Counted from the stretch's first letter, positions 33,907-43,885 are shown. The stretch is 64,000 bases of DNA from Paraburkholderia sp. PGU19 (GCF_013426915.1 NZ_AP023180.1:2418001-2482000); one strand, 5' to 3'. Translations and numbers: made by a program. The notes: generated by a model not told the origin, from the letters alone.

Positions 33907-36462
33907 ATGCCGATTCTTGCAAAACGCCTGGACGTTCGCGCTGTTTTGGTAGGATGCAGCCTTTTCTGCCGATGGTGCGTTAGCGTGAGACAGTCGATAC
34001 TGTCGTTCCTCCGGGAAATCTCCGTCTGGGCCTGGGCCCATGCAAAGCCGCCGCTCATGCGCGCGGTGCAACGTTTGCGCCGTCCGACATGGCGCGGCGT
34101 GGCGTTGTCGGTCGCCTCCATTCCCGCGCTTGTTCTTCTCTATGTGCTGATCCTGGTGCCGTTCACGCCGGGCATCGGCGACATACGCAAGGCAAAGATC
34201 GAACAGCCCGCGCAGATCTATTCGGCGGACGGCAAGCTGCTCGCGGAGTTCAAGCCGACTAACCGCGTGTGGATGAAGCTCTCCGACATCTCGCCGCATG
34301 TCGTCGATGCCTTGATCTCCACGGAAGACCATCGCTTCTACGAACACCACGGCATCGACTTCCGACGCACGGCAGGCGCAGCGCTGCATACGTTTTCAGG
34401 CGACCGCCAGGGCGGCTCGACGATCACGCAACAGCTCGCGCGCAATCTCTATCCCGACGACATCGGCCGCGCGCCCACGCTCACGCGCAAGATCAAGGAA
34501 GCGCTGACGGCCTTCAAGATCGAAGCCGTCTATACGAAAAGCGAGATTCTCGAAACGTACCTGAATACGGTGCCGTTTCTCTATAACGCGTACGGCATCG
34601 AGATGGCGGCGCGCACTTACTTCGACAAGTCCGCCGACAATCTGACCGTGCTCGAAAGTGCGACGCTGATCGGCATGTTGAAGGGCAACAGCTATTACAA
34701 CCCGGTGATCAATCCCGAGCGCGCGCTGGACCGGCGCAATATCGTGCTCGGGCAGATGGTGAAATACGGGCGCCTTTCGCCCGCGCAATTCAATTCGCTC
34801 AAGGGAAAGCCGCTGCGCGTCGACTTCGAGCGTCAGACGGAGCCGCCCGGTCCCGCGCCGCATTTCGCGCAGCAATTGAAGAAGTGGCTGATCGCGTGGG
34901 CCGATGCGAACGATTACAACATCTACTCGGATGGACTCGTCGTGCGCACGACGATCGACGCCCGTCTGCAAACCATGGCGACCCAGGCGCTGACGTTCCA
35001 GGGCAACCAGTTGCAATCGATTGCGAATGCGGCGTGGAATGCGCGTAGCGCGTGCAGCGGGCATAAGGATGTGTTCGACGCGTTTATCCGCGAGACGCCC
35101 GAGTATCACAGTGCAAAAGATTCGGGCATGAGTGACGACGATGCGCTCAAGCATCTGTCGGCGGATCGCGGATTCATGAAAGCGCTGTGCGACAGCAAGA
35201 CGCGCGTGCAGGCCGCATTCGTCGCGATGGACCCGCGCACTGGCGAGATCAAGGCGTGGGTCGGCAGCCGCGACTTTACGCAGGACCCGTACGATCACGT
35301 ATCGCAGGCACGCCGTCAGCCGGGTTCGACGTTCAAGCCGTTCGTCTATGGCGCGGCATTCGAGCAAGGCGCAAAGCCCGACGATACCTTCCCCGATCAG
35401 GCCGTCGAAATCCCGCTGGCAGGCGGCGAAATCTGGCGGCCAAGCGACGAAGACGCGCCCAGCGGCCGTCCTATCACGCTGCGCGATGGCCTCGCGTATT
35501 CGCGCAACCGCATTACGGCGCAACTGATGGAATCGGTCGGTCCCGCGAAGGTCGCGCGGCTCGCGCGCGCAATGGGCGTGCGCGACAGCCAGCTCGACGC
35601 GGTGCCTTCACTGGCGTTGGGCACGAGCCCGGTGACGCTGAAAGAGATGGTGTCGTCGTACGGCACGATCGCGAATGAAGGCGCGTATGTCGCGCCGATG
35701 CTCGTCACGCGGATCGAAGACCGCAAGGGCGAAGTGCTCGCCGAGTTCCAGCCGTCGCGCGCCGACCGCGTAATGCCGATTGCGAGCGCGCAGACCTTGC
35801 TCGACGTGATGCGCTCGGTCGTTAACAAGGGGACGGGCTCGGCGATTCGCACGCGTTTCGGCATCCGCGCCGATGTCGCGGGCAAGACGGGCACGACGCA
35901 GGACAACGCGGACGGCTGGTTCATCCTGATGCATCCGCAACTCGTCGCGGGCGCATGGATCGGCTTCAACGACAGCCGCGTGACGTTGCGTAGCGACTAC
36001 TGGGGGCAGGGCGCGCATAGCGCGTTGCCGATCGTCGGCGACTTCTTCCAGCGTTCGCTGCGCTCGCGTCTGGTTGATCCGCGCGCGAAGTTCGCGGAAG
36101 AGCCGCCGCCCGGCATGTTCGACACGTTGCGCATGAAGCTGCGCGCGTGGATGCAGTACCTGTTCTCGTCGTCGGCGAAGACTGAAACGCCTGCAACTGC
36201 GCCGCGGCCGAAGCCGCGTCCAGCACCTGCCGCGCCCACTGCGCCCGCGGTGCAGAATGCGTCGCCCGTTGCCGAGGCTTCTGCGCCGACGGATATCGAG
36301 CCGCCGCAAATCATTTCGCACGCCGCATCGCAGCCGCCGATTCTGCCTGCGCCGGGTGAAGCGAGCGCAGCGGCTGCGGCGAGCGCGCCCGCCGCCGTCA
36401 ACAGCGAAGCGCCCGCGTTCGCGTCGACGCCTGCTGCGAACGCACCCGCCTCACAGCCTTGA
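33907..36462 (+). CDS. class A penicillin-binding protein (PBP1a-like transglycosylase/transpeptidase)
   Basis: This 851-residue protein has a cytoplasmic head, one membrane anchor (VALSVASIPALVLLYVLILV-like, residues about 65-85), a GT51 glycosyltransferase domain with catalytic Glu in STEDHRFYEHHGIDF, and a penicillin-binding transpeptidase. The transpeptidase has GSTFKPFVYG (SxxK), YSRNR (SxN) and GKTGTTQDN (KTG). The last 100 residues are Pro/Ala-rich and probably disordered. It polymerises and cross-links peptidoglycan. The ATG at 33907 has no clear ribosome site, and a GTG at 33985 is a possible alternative. It is not next to pilM-Q, so it may be a second copy. Confidence 0.92.
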   Translation: MPILAKRLDVRAVLVGCSLFCRWCVSVRQSILSFLREISVWAWAHAKPPLMRAVQRLRRPTWRGVALSVASIPALVLLYVLILVPFTPGIGDIRKAKIEQPAQIYSADGKLLAEFKPTNRVWMKLSDISPHVVDALISTEDHRFYEHHGIDFRRTAGAALHTFSGDRQGGSTITQQLARNLYPDDIGRAPTLTRKIKEALTAFKIEAVYTKSEILETYLNTVPFLYNAYGIEMAARTYFDKSADNLTVLESATLIGMLKGNSYYNPVINPERALDRRNIVLGQMVKYGRLSPAQFNSLKGKPLRVDFERQTEPPGPAPHFAQQLKKWLIAWADANDYNIYSDGLVVRTTIDARLQTMATQALTFQGNQLQSIANAAWNARSACSGHKDVFDAFIRETPEYHSAKDSGMSDDDALKHLSADRGFMKALCDSKTRVQAAFVAMDPRTGEIKAWVGSRDFTQDPYDHVSQARRQPGSTFKPFVYGAAFEQGAKPDDTFPDQAVEIPLAGGEIWRPSDEDAPSGRPITLRDGLAYSRNRITAQLMESVGPAKVARLARAMGVRDSQLDAVPSLALGTSPVTLKEMVSSYGTIANEGAYVAPMLVTRIEDRKGEVLAEFQPSRADRVMPIASAQTLLDVMRSVVNKGTGSAIRTRFGIRADVAGKTGTTQDNADGWFILMHPQLVAGAWIGFNDSRVTLRSDYWGQGAHSALPIVGDFFQRSLRSRLVDPRAKFAEEPPPGMFDTLRMKLRAWMQYLFSSSAKTETPATAPRPKPRPAPAAPTAPAVQNASPVAEASAPTDIEPPQIISHAASQPPILPAPGEASAAAAASAPAAVNSEAPAFASTPAANAPASQP

Positions 36463-36470
36463 ACTGAGGC

Positions 36471-37292
36471 TCACTTCTTCGCTTTGCGTTTGGGCGCAGG
36501 AGAGGGCGCAGAAGGGGGCGCAGGCGCAGCGGACGGCTCGATGATCGGATAGGTATGCGGCGTGTAAAAGCGCCCAATGGGCTCACGCCCGTTGAACTTC
36601 TCGAAGTACTCATGCCAGTAATTCGCTGCGGCCCAGATCGCTTCAGGACATGATGCCCGCGATTCGAGCCCCGGCGTCAGGTCGAAATTCGCGGCGGCGC
36701 ACACGGTTTCGATCATGCAGGTAGACGGCAATCCGTAGTTGTCGTGCAGCGGATTCGGCGTGCGTGCCGCGCCCCATGCATAAGCGAGCCAGCGCAACAC
36801 ATGTTCGAGCGCATCGAGTGTCGCGCGTGACTGCTCGAAGCTCGCCACCTTGTCGACCACCTTGTCCTGCGCAACGGGCAATGCGATCACGGCGATATTC
36901 GGAAAGCGCGAGGTGTCGTCGAAATCCGTCAACGGACGCGCGACCACGCCATTCACACGCGTCGCAAACGCGGGCCCTTCCGGCTGATGCAAAGGCACGT
37001 GCAACGCTTCGGCGTTCTTGAGCGTCGTGCTTGCGAGGCGCACGAGAATCGACTCGGACCAGAACGACGGCAACATGTCGTGCCGCAAATGCGATTGCGC
37101 GACGCGCACGCGAAACGCCAGCGTATCGCTGCCGCCCAGCAGCACGACATAAGTCCATTCATCGGGGCCGCCCGCTTTCATATCGCGTACTGCGCGCTCG
37201 CCCCATGCGGTATTGCTCTCGCCTTCGTTGCGCTCGAATGGCGTGAACTGCGGATTCGATTGTGTCGTCGTCGATCGTACGATCTTCAGCAT
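36471..37292 (-). CDS. conserved protein of unknown function downstream of PhoD-like phosphatase
   Basis: This 273-residue protein is soluble, with no signal peptide, and ends in a Pro/Ala/Lys-rich tail (APAPPSAPSPAPKRKAKK). I do not recognise a family. Segments include DEWTYVVLLGGSDTLAFRVR and LRWLAYAWGAARTPNPLHDN, with conserved-looking Trp residues (IWAAANYWHEYFEKF). It is 21 bases downstream of the PhoD-like gene and in the same orientation, so the two likely form an operon and share a function. The partner's fold does not identify what this one does. Confidence 0.75.
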   Translation of the reverse strand: MLKIVRSTTTQSNPQFTPFERNEGESNTAWGERAVRDMKAGGPDEWTYVVLLGGSDTLAFRVRVAQSHLRHDMLPSFWSESILVRLASTTLKNAEALHVPLHQPEGPAFATRVNGVVARPLTDFDDTSRFPNIAVIALPVAQDKVVDKVASFEQSRATLDALEHVLRWLAYAWGAARTPNPLHDNYGLPSTCMIETVCAAANFDLTPGLESRASCPEAIWAAANYWHEYFEKFNGREPIGRFYTPHTYPIIEPSAAPAPPSAPSPAPKRKAKK

Positions 37293-37313
37293 GACATTGC
37301 CTCGTCTTTTTGA

Positions 37314-38777
37314 TTAACGCGCGCGCAGTTCGAAGCGCGTCGTGGATTCCGATTGTGAAAGCGCTTTGTCGCTGGAAATGCCGTAGTACATGACCTGCAT
37401 ATCGACGCCGCTGCCCACGCGCGTGAACGACAGGATTGCAACCTGATCGCCGCGTCGTCCGAACTCCTGCTTGAGTGTGAAGCGGTGATTCACACCGAAG
37501 CGGTCGGGCACGTCCTCGGGATCGGAATGACGCGGCCACGCATTGCCGCCGCCGAAAATCCCTTTGACCGAATTGGCCGCTTCTTTCGCGGTGTCGAGCA
37601 ACGGCGTGCGAATCAGCCGCGACGGCGAGGCGATTACTTCGTAAAGCGCCGTGCCCGTCTGCAGATCGTGACCCGATGCGACGCGTCCCCAATGCACGTC
37701 GCCCGTCATGTAGACGATGGGAATGCCGTTGTCCGCGAGCCGGCCCAAGGTCGCTTGCAGCACGTCGAACTGCGCGTAGTTCGGCATTTCGGCGTCGAAG
37801 GTTTTTTTGCGCCAGTTGCTTTCGGGCGGATCGATGAAAAGCGCCTGGCCCGAAGCGAGCAGGCCGACAACCGGTTGCCCTGCGGCGTGTGTATCGACGA
37901 GATCTTTTTCCCAGGCCTGCATCGCCGCAACGGCTTTAGGCCCCATCAACGATTTGAACGTATTGTCGCGGTCGCAGCGCATATCGACGAACAGCATCTT
38001 CAACGGCTCGACGTCGAGCCGGATCGCGCCGCCCGCGCCGCCCGGCGCGCCGCCAATCTGATAGTCCTCGTACAGCGCGCGCGCCGTGTCGCCGAGCAAC
38101 TGGCGTGATCCGTCCGTCCACGTATCGGGCAACTGCTTTTGTGCAAACGGATAGTTGTTCCAGAACTCGTGATCGTCGGGAATGCACACGACGGGCGCGC
38201 GCTCCAGCACCGATTGCAACCCCGGCACGCGCAACGCGCCGGAGAGCCAGTTGAGGTAGTACTTGTTGGCGAGCAGTCGCGCGCGGTCGGGGTTCTGATC
38301 GGGCACGCGCTGCGTGAGTGGCAGATCGAGGTACACCTGGTCGCCCGCGAGCACGGTCAGATGCGGTTGCACCTTGATCTGCGAGACGATCGTGCCGAGC
38401 AGTCCGTCGATATCTTCCGGCTGCGAATAGCACGACGACAGCAGGATATTGAAGCTGCCGTCCATCAGTGTCGGCACTTCTTTCGGCAATGAAGTACTCG
38501 CGAATTCGAACTGTTCGCCACCTGCGTCGACAAGGATCTGACGCGGTCGCGATTCGTCCGGCACGTTGAAGCGCAGCACGCATTGATGATTGATGGCCTG
38601 ACCGTTATCGTCGACGCTGAAATCGCGAATCGGAAAGAACGCGGGCGGCTCCAGCGCCACGGCCGCTTGCCGGTCGATGGAAACCTGTGGCACAGGCGGC
38701 GCGGCCACGCCGAACATGCCGATCCATAGCTGCAACAGGCCCGGCTGGCTGGTCTGCACATAAGCCGTCAGTAGCAT
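37314..38777 (-). CDS. PhoD-like metallophosphatase/phosphodiesterase
   Basis: This 487-residue protein has PhoD-type metal-binding motifs: SSCYSQPEDIDG, LTVLAGDQVYLDLP, IPDDHEFWNNYP and YMTGDVHWGRVASG. Such enzymes are Ca/Fe-dependent phosphodiesterases or alkaline phosphatases. There is no signal or Tat leader, so unlike classical PhoD it appears to be cytoplasmic. The start MLLTAYVQTSQPG may contain a short structured N-terminal domain. It heads a two-gene operon with the unknown protein at 36471-37292. Confidence 0.85.
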   Translation of the reverse strand: MLLTAYVQTSQPGLLQLWIGMFGVAAPPVPQVSIDRQAAVALEPPAFFPIRDFSVDDNGQAINHQCVLRFNVPDESRPRQILVDAGGEQFEFASTSLPKEVPTLMDGSFNILLSSCYSQPEDIDGLLGTIVSQIKVQPHLTVLAGDQVYLDLPLTQRVPDQNPDRARLLANKYYLNWLSGALRVPGLQSVLERAPVVCIPDDHEFWNNYPFAQKQLPDTWTDGSRQLLGDTARALYEDYQIGGAPGGAGGAIRLDVEPLKMLFVDMRCDRDNTFKSLMGPKAVAAMQAWEKDLVDTHAAGQPVVGLLASGQALFIDPPESNWRKKTFDAEMPNYAQFDVLQATLGRLADNGIPIVYMTGDVHWGRVASGHDLQTGTALYEVIASPSRLIRTPLLDTAKEAANSVKGIFGGGNAWPRHSDPEDVPDRFGVNHRFTLKQEFGRRGDQVAILSFTRVGSGVDMQVMYYGISSDKALSQSESTTRFELRAR

Positions 38778-38890
38778 CGGTGCACCTTTGTCTTTTTCGT
38801 CTTATGAAAGCTATTTGTCTGGTTCGAATAAGACGAGGCTAGTCGATGCAAACTGAATTGCAACCGGAAAGCGCTTTAATGCATTGGGTT

Positions 38891-39811
38891 TTAAAGATGC
38901 ACGACACGTATTGACTCGAAGCGCTCTTGCTGAAGGATGCGAATCATCGAATGCGCGTTGCGTTGCGCGGCATCTTCAAAGCAGTTGTTGAATACGACAT
39001 GCGTGCGCCCCGCGCGTTTTGCGATCTCCCGCACGGGCACCGCGATCTCTTCCAGTTCGCGCGCGGTGTAGTCGTAGTTGAAGCGGCCGGCTGCCGTCGT
39101 GCTGCCGCTCCAGGTCTTCGCATTGCGGCCGTGCAAGCGCACGATCACAAGCTCCGGCGACGTCGCTTCCCATACGGTATGCGCGCGGTTCGGCACGCCT
39201 TCGGGTGCATCCATCACCACATGCACGAGGCCGTGTTCGCGTTCGAATGCGAGCGTCGATTCGCGGTGCCGGTCGTCGAGCCAGCTGGCATTGCGGAATT
39301 CGAATGCCCTCAGATAGGGCGTCATCCTGTCCGCGCAGTGCCGCACGTGTGATTTGTCGCGCGGCCCGGTGGAGATCCACGGCGCGAACTGGAACAGCAC
39401 AGCGCCGAGCTTGCCGGCGGTGTGCAGCGGCTACAGCGCTTCGAAGAAGCGCCGCCACATCTCGTCGATGATGTCGGGCGGCACATCACGGTAGTAGAGG
39501 TTTCTTTTATCGCTTTGCGGCAGCAGGGGCTGAATGTCCGGCGGGAAGAACTTGCGCTCTGTCTGATGCCCGGTGAAAAGCCGGAATGCCTTGACGTTGA
39601 ACGTGAAGTGCTCAGGCGTGCGTTCGGCCCACAGCGCGCTGGTCGCGGCGCTCGGCATTGCGTAGTACGACGCATCGACTTCGACCATTGGAAACTGGCT
39701 CGAATAGAAACGCAGGCGTGCCTCGGCGCTCGTGCAGCCCTTCGGATAGAAGCGGCCGGATTTGATGAGTGTGGCGTCCGTCCACGACGCCGTCCCGACT
39801 TCGATCGACAT
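38891..39811 (-). pseudogene. DUF72-family gene interrupted by an in-frame amber codon
   Basis: The two reading pieces (39811-39434 and 39430-38891) are in the same frame and together make one DUF72 protein of about 306 residues, starting MSIEVGTASWTDATLIKSGR and ending ESIRVVHL. The break is a single TAG at 39431-39433, in FEAL-stop-PLHTAGKLG. A Gln codon CAG differs by one base from TAG and would restore the protein. Everything else, including the VFNNCFEDAAQRNAHSM end, is intact. It is therefore either a recent pseudogene, a read-through gene or a base error. DUF72 proteins have a TIM-barrel and unknown enzymatic role. Confidence 0.85.
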
Positions 39812-40165
39812 GGCTCGTCTTCCGTGCAGGTCAGTGCGGCCATCGTACTGCAGGCGCGCGCGGATCATAAGCACGCTGAGTACTCGGCGCGGCCCGAACT
39901 GTGCGCCGCGCCGCATTGGTGCAAACCCGGCTTAAGAACAATTTACGCACGACCGTTATAGAAAGTGGAAGTCATTCGAAGATGCAGTCATTGCCTGCAC
40001 TGACGCTGTCACGCGGCGGTTGGCGCCGCAGAGTACATCCGGACAGTGCCTGTGCAGCGCAGCGGTGCTCTTCGAATGGGTCCATCTGCAAGGGTCGATA
40101 CGTGCCTGCTTCGTCTAACCAGACATAAGTGCTACGATGCCTGGGTGAGGACGATGGAGGTGGAA
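39812..40165. other. intergenic region, no clear features
   Basis: These 354 bases lie between the divergent DUF72 pseudogene and the small gene at 40166. I see no RNA gene, terminator or repeat, and no convincing promoter hexamer pair. Confidence 0.45.
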
Positions 40166-40474
40166 ATGGCGACCTATGCTATCGATGCCGTACGCATTAA
40201 CCCTATGACTGACCGCGTCACCCACGTCCGTTGGGCTCTCGTCAATCCAAAAACGAATGAGTGGCTCTCGCCGCACGAAATCGTCGAAGTCGCGGACGTC
40301 GTGACGGCCATTCATGCGGGCAATGCCGTGTGGTCGTTCTTCACGCTGGGCGGCCTGAATCTGCTGGGCCCCAAGATCAAAACGGTCTCTCACGCCGATG
40401 GCCACGACGGGATCGATACCGAAGTACCGGACGGCCACGTCGAGAAATTCATCGACGATCTGCCGCGCGTCTGA
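40166..40474 (+). CDS. small conserved protein (possibly DUF3892-like)
   Basis: This 102-residue protein starts at an ATG with GGAGG at five-base spacing, a strong ribosome site that decides the start over an upstream frame. It begins MATYAIDAVRINPMTDRVTH and has VRWALVNPKTNEWLSPHEIV and VSHADGHDGIDTEVPDGHVE. The beginning and the spacing of strands recall DUF3892 proteins, but I am not certain. No enzymatic motif is visible. It stands alone. Confidence 0.75.
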   Translation: MATYAIDAVRINPMTDRVTHVRWALVNPKTNEWLSPHEIVEVADVVTAIHAGNAVWSFFTLGGLNLLGPKIKTVSHADGHDGIDTEVPDGHVEKFIDDLPRV

Positions 40475-40743
40475 TTTTCAGACGCGCGATGTTCTAAGGG
40501 CGAAGGCCCGATTTCCGGTTTGACCGCGCGGGCCGCGTTCGACGCGTCTGCCGCTCGCTCGGCGCTGCATTGCGGCTTCGCACAAAATCCTGCGCCAAGG
40601 CATTGTGCAGCGCTGATCTATGCGAAGCTTTTGCACGTGTATTACGCATGCACAATGCGTGAGTCACCGTGTTTCGAACCCGAAATCCATTGCCAAAAAA
40701 CAACTGAATCGACGGGGCCGCGCGCTTCGGAGGAGACACAGCC

Positions 40744-42396
40744 ATGACGCATATGTTCGAAGCGGGACTCGCCCGCCGCGACGCCAATCATGTTCCGCTG
40801 ACGCCAATCGATTTCATCGCGCGGGCCGCTGAAGTCTATGGCGACCGGCTGGCCGTCGTGCATGGCGACGTGCGCCGCACGTGGCGCGAGACGTATGAGC
40901 GCGCGCGGCGTCTTGCGAGCGCGCTGCAACGCGCGGGCGTCGCGCGCGGCGAAACCGTGGCGGCGCTACTGCCCAACATTCCGCCGATGATCGAAGCGCA
41001 TTTCGGCGTGCCGATGGCGGGCGCCGTGCTCAATACGCTGAATACGCGGCTTGATGTGGCATCGATTCTTTACATGCTGCGGCATGGCGAGGCGAAAGCG
41101 CTGATCGTCGATACCGAATATGGAGAGCTTGCGCTGCGCGCCGCGCGTGAGTTTCCGCAATTGCGCATTATCAGCGTCAGCGATGCGCAGCCCGCCGACA
41201 CTCGCCATTTCCCGAACGCGTCCGACTACGAAGCTTTCCTGCAAGAGGGCGATCCGCAGTTCGCATGGACGTCGCCCGCCGATGAATGGGACGCCATCGC
41301 GCTCAACTACACGTCGGGCACGACGGGCGAGCCGAAGGGCGTCGTCTATCACCATCGCGGCGCCTATCTGAACGCGCTCAGCAATATCCTCGAATGGGAC
41401 ATGCCGAAGCATGCGGTGTATCTGTGGACACTGCCGCTGTTTCACTGCAACGGCTGGTGTTTTCCGTGGACGGTTGCGGCGCGCGCGGGCGTCAACGTCT
41501 GCATGCGCAAATTCGATCCAAAACTCGTATTCGAACTGATTCGCCGCGAGCGCATCACGCACTATTGCGGCGCGCCCATCGTGCAAAGCGCGCTGGCGAA
41601 TGCGCCTGCCGAATGGCGCGACGGTATTGCGCACCGCGTGTCGACGATGGTGGCGGGCGCGGCGCCGTCGCCTGCCGTGATCGCGCGCATGAAGTCGATC
41701 GGTTTTGACCTGACGCACGTGTACGGCTTGACGGAAGTGTATGGCCCCGCCTCCGTCTGCGCGAAGCAGGACGCATGGGACGCGCTCGACGACGACGAAC
41801 GCGCGCGGCTCAACGCGCGTCAGGGCGTGCGCTACCACTTGCAGGCGGCCGTCGACGTGCGCGACCCCGATACGCTCGAACCCGTGCCGCGCGACGGCGA
41901 GACGATCGGCGAGCTGATGTTTCGCGGCAATATCTGCATGAAGGGCTATCTGAAGAACGAGCGCGCAACCGAGGCCGCATTCCGCGGTGGCTGGTTCCAT
42001 ACGGGCGATCTCGGCGTGATTACCGAAGACGGCTACGTGCGCATCAAGGACCGCAGCAAGGACATCATCATTTCCGGCGGCGAGAACATTTCGAGCATCG
42101 AGATCGAGGATGCGCTGTACCGTCATCCGGCCGTGTCGGTGGCCGCCGTGGTTGCGATGCCGGACGCGAAATGGGGCGAGGTGCCTTGCGCATTCGTCGA
42201 ACTGAAGGACGGCGCGGACGCGAGCGCCGAGGAAATCATTGCGCATTGCCGTCAATTGCTGGCCGGATTCAAATTGCCTAAAGCGGTCTTCTTTGGCGAA
42301 TTGCCGAAAACCTCGACGGGCAAGATCCAGAAATTCGAATTGCGCGCACGCGTGAAGTCGTCGAGCGCGATCGATCAGGAGCAGGGGAAAAAGTAG
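40744..42396 (+). CDS. acyl-CoA synthetase (AMP-dependent ligase)
   Basis: This 550-residue enzyme has the ANL-superfamily motifs: P-loop LNYTSGTTGEPKGVVYHHRG, the VYGLTEVYGPA adenine-binding segment, WFHTGDLGVITEDGYVRIKD and the C-terminal Lys region PKTSTGKIQKFELR. It activates a carboxylic acid to its CoA thioester through an acyl-AMP. The length and LPLFHCNGWCFPWT segment fit medium-chain fatty acid or aryl acid members. A GGAG site is present before the ATG. It stands alone between two small genes. Confidence 0.93.
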   Translation: MTHMFEAGLARRDANHVPLTPIDFIARAAEVYGDRLAVVHGDVRRTWRETYERARRLASALQRAGVARGETVAALLPNIPPMIEAHFGVPMAGAVLNTLNTRLDVASILYMLRHGEAKALIVDTEYGELALRAAREFPQLRIISVSDAQPADTRHFPNASDYEAFLQEGDPQFAWTSPADEWDAIALNYTSGTTGEPKGVVYHHRGAYLNALSNILEWDMPKHAVYLWTLPLFHCNGWCFPWTVAARAGVNVCMRKFDPKLVFELIRRERITHYCGAPIVQSALANAPAEWRDGIAHRVSTMVAGAAPSPAVIARMKSIGFDLTHVYGLTEVYGPASVCAKQDAWDALDDDERARLNARQGVRYHLQAAVDVRDPDTLEPVPRDGETIGELMFRGNICMKGYLKNERATEAAFRGGWFHTGDLGVITEDGYVRIKDRSKDIIISGGENISSIEIEDALYRHPAVSVAAVVAMPDAKWGEVPCAFVELKDGADASAEEIIAHCRQLLAGFKLPKAVFFGELPKTSTGKIQKFELRARVKSSSAIDQEQGKK

Positions 42397-42538
42397 CATG
42401 CTTATGGTCCGATCATCGCAAACGTAGAGCCCGTGCCGCTTTCCGCAGCTATCGAAGCACCGCGTCCGACGCGCACGCACGGGAATGAATGCTAGAATCC
42501 CGAGAAATCAGGGAAGCGACCTTGGTTCTTCAAGGTTC

Positions 42539-42640
42539 ATGGCGAATTCCAGTACGCACCATGCGGGTTTTTCGCCGCCATTCAATCTGTCGAAACGCGC
42601 TGACAACTTCATTCGGCAGAAGTTGGTGAATCCGTATTAA
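42539..42640 (+). CDS. possible 33-residue small protein
   Basis: A short frame begins at an ATG with AAGG just upstream, encodes MANSSTHHAGFSPPFNLSKR followed by ADNFIRQKLVNPY, and ends at TAA. A TAGAAT hexamer at 42492 lies at a suitable distance for a -10 element. No family is known to me. It stands between the acyl-CoA synthetase and the second H-NS-tail-like gene, and could be a leader or chance frame. Confidence 0.35.
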   Translation: MANSSTHHAGFSPPFNLSKRADNFIRQKLVNPY

Positions 42641-42721
42641 GGCTTCGCTGCAAATGCGAAGCCAATAATCTATTTAACGCGTGCTTATTGGCCGCGTAAT
42701 TCGATACGTTATCGGCACGTT

Positions 42722-42976
42722 ATGAAAGAGCGAGAGGAACATCGGACGCTCGACCTCGACGGTCAAGCTCGTGAGCGCCTGGTCTTGTGGATCCGTCGTC
42801 GCATGGATGAATTTGGCATTACGCTTGAAGCGCTCGAAGAGGCGCTGATCGCCGATGCCGCCGTGCCGAAATACCGCGACGCGTTCGGGCACGAATGGGA
42901 CGGCAAGGGCGATCGCCCCGACTGGCTCACACGCGCTATCAACGCTGGTCAGGACATCGAGCATTTCCGCGTCTGA
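42722..42976 (+). CDS. small H-NS-type C-terminal domain protein (copy 2)
   Basis: This 84-residue protein parallels the one at 262-519: LDGQARERLVLWIRRRMDEF is followed by ITLEALEEALIADAAVP and a tail with YRDAFGHEWDGKGDRPDWL and GQDIEHFRV. The second half resembles the H-NS DNA-binding motif. The pair suggests a small local family of nucleoid-associated proteins. The N-terminal helix is too short for typical H-NS dimerisation but may pair with a partner. The ribosome site is unclear. Confidence 0.75.
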   Translation: MKEREEHRTLDLDGQARERLVLWIRRRMDEFGITLEALEEALIADAAVPKYRDAFGHEWDGKGDRPDWLTRAINAGQDIEHFRV

Positions 42977-43069
42977 GCGCCGCATTCGCGGGCGCTCCTA
43001 TGGTTTTTTGTCTTCCCGTTTCCGCTTTCCTGCGTAGCACCGCGCGACTGTTTTCACGGAGGCACCGCC

Positions 43070-43855
43070 ATGTCCGACACGATTCCGCAACCGGCTGGAT
43101 ATAGCAGCGAAGAATGGGCGACGCGCTGTGAGCTTGCCGCGCTGTATCGGCTGGTCGCGCATTTCCGCATGACCGATCTGATCGACACGCATATCACCGC
43201 GCGCGTGCCCGGCCCCGAGCATCACTTTCTGATCAACCGCTATGGCGTGCTCTTTCACGAGATACGCGCGTCGGATCTCGTGAAGATCGATCGCGACGGG
43301 CGCGTCGTCGAAGCGGCGGACAAGGTCGCCGCCGATCCGAAGCGGTATCGCGTGAATGCGGCGGGCTTCACGATCCATTCGGCTGTGCACACGGCGCGAC
43401 CTGATATGCACTTTGTGATTCACACGCATACGTCGGCGGGTTCGGCTGTGTCCGCGCAAAAGCAGGGCTTGCTGCCGATCAGCCAGCACGCGCTGAAGTT
43501 CTACGGCGTGCTCGCGTATCACGACTACGAAGGCATTGCGCTCGATCTCGGCGAGCGCGAGCGCCTCGTCGCCGATCTGGGATCATGCAACGCGATGATC
43601 CTGCGCAATCACGGCCTGCTGGCGGGCGGCAAGTCGGCGGCGACGGCGTTTCAGGAGATCTATTTTCTCGAACGCGCGTGTCAGATCCAGATCGATGCGC
43701 TCGCGGGCAATGCCGAACTGACACTGCCGCCCGAGCATGTGCGCAAGCTCACGGCCAGCCAGTTCGCACGCGACGACGAAGAAGGCATCGCGGAACTGGC
43801 GTGGGAATCGGCTTTGCGGCTGATCGATAATTCGGTTTCGGATTACCGCAGTTGA
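43070..43855 (+). CDS. class II aldolase/adducin-family protein
   Basis: This 261-residue enzyme has the family's metal-binding layout: IDTHITARVPG, then the FVIHTHTSAGSAVSAQKQG His pair and the later MILRNHGLLAGG His. These ligands bind Zn in fuculose- or ribulose-phosphate aldolases. The rest of the family includes adducin-like proteins with no known activity, so the reaction is not fixed. It has GGAGG upstream of its ATG and lies just after the small H-NS-type gene. Confidence 0.88.
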   Translation: MSDTIPQPAGYSSEEWATRCELAALYRLVAHFRMTDLIDTHITARVPGPEHHFLINRYGVLFHEIRASDLVKIDRDGRVVEAADKVAADPKRYRVNAAGFTIHSAVHTARPDMHFVIHTHTSAGSAVSAQKQGLLPISQHALKFYGVLAYHDYEGIALDLGERERLVADLGSCNAMILRNHGLLAGGKSAATAFQEIYFLERACQIQIDALAGNAELTLPPEHVRKLTASQFARDDEEGIAELAWESALRLIDNSVSDYRS

Positions 43856-43885
43856 CCCACGGCGCAGCGCCACGAAACGCAGACG

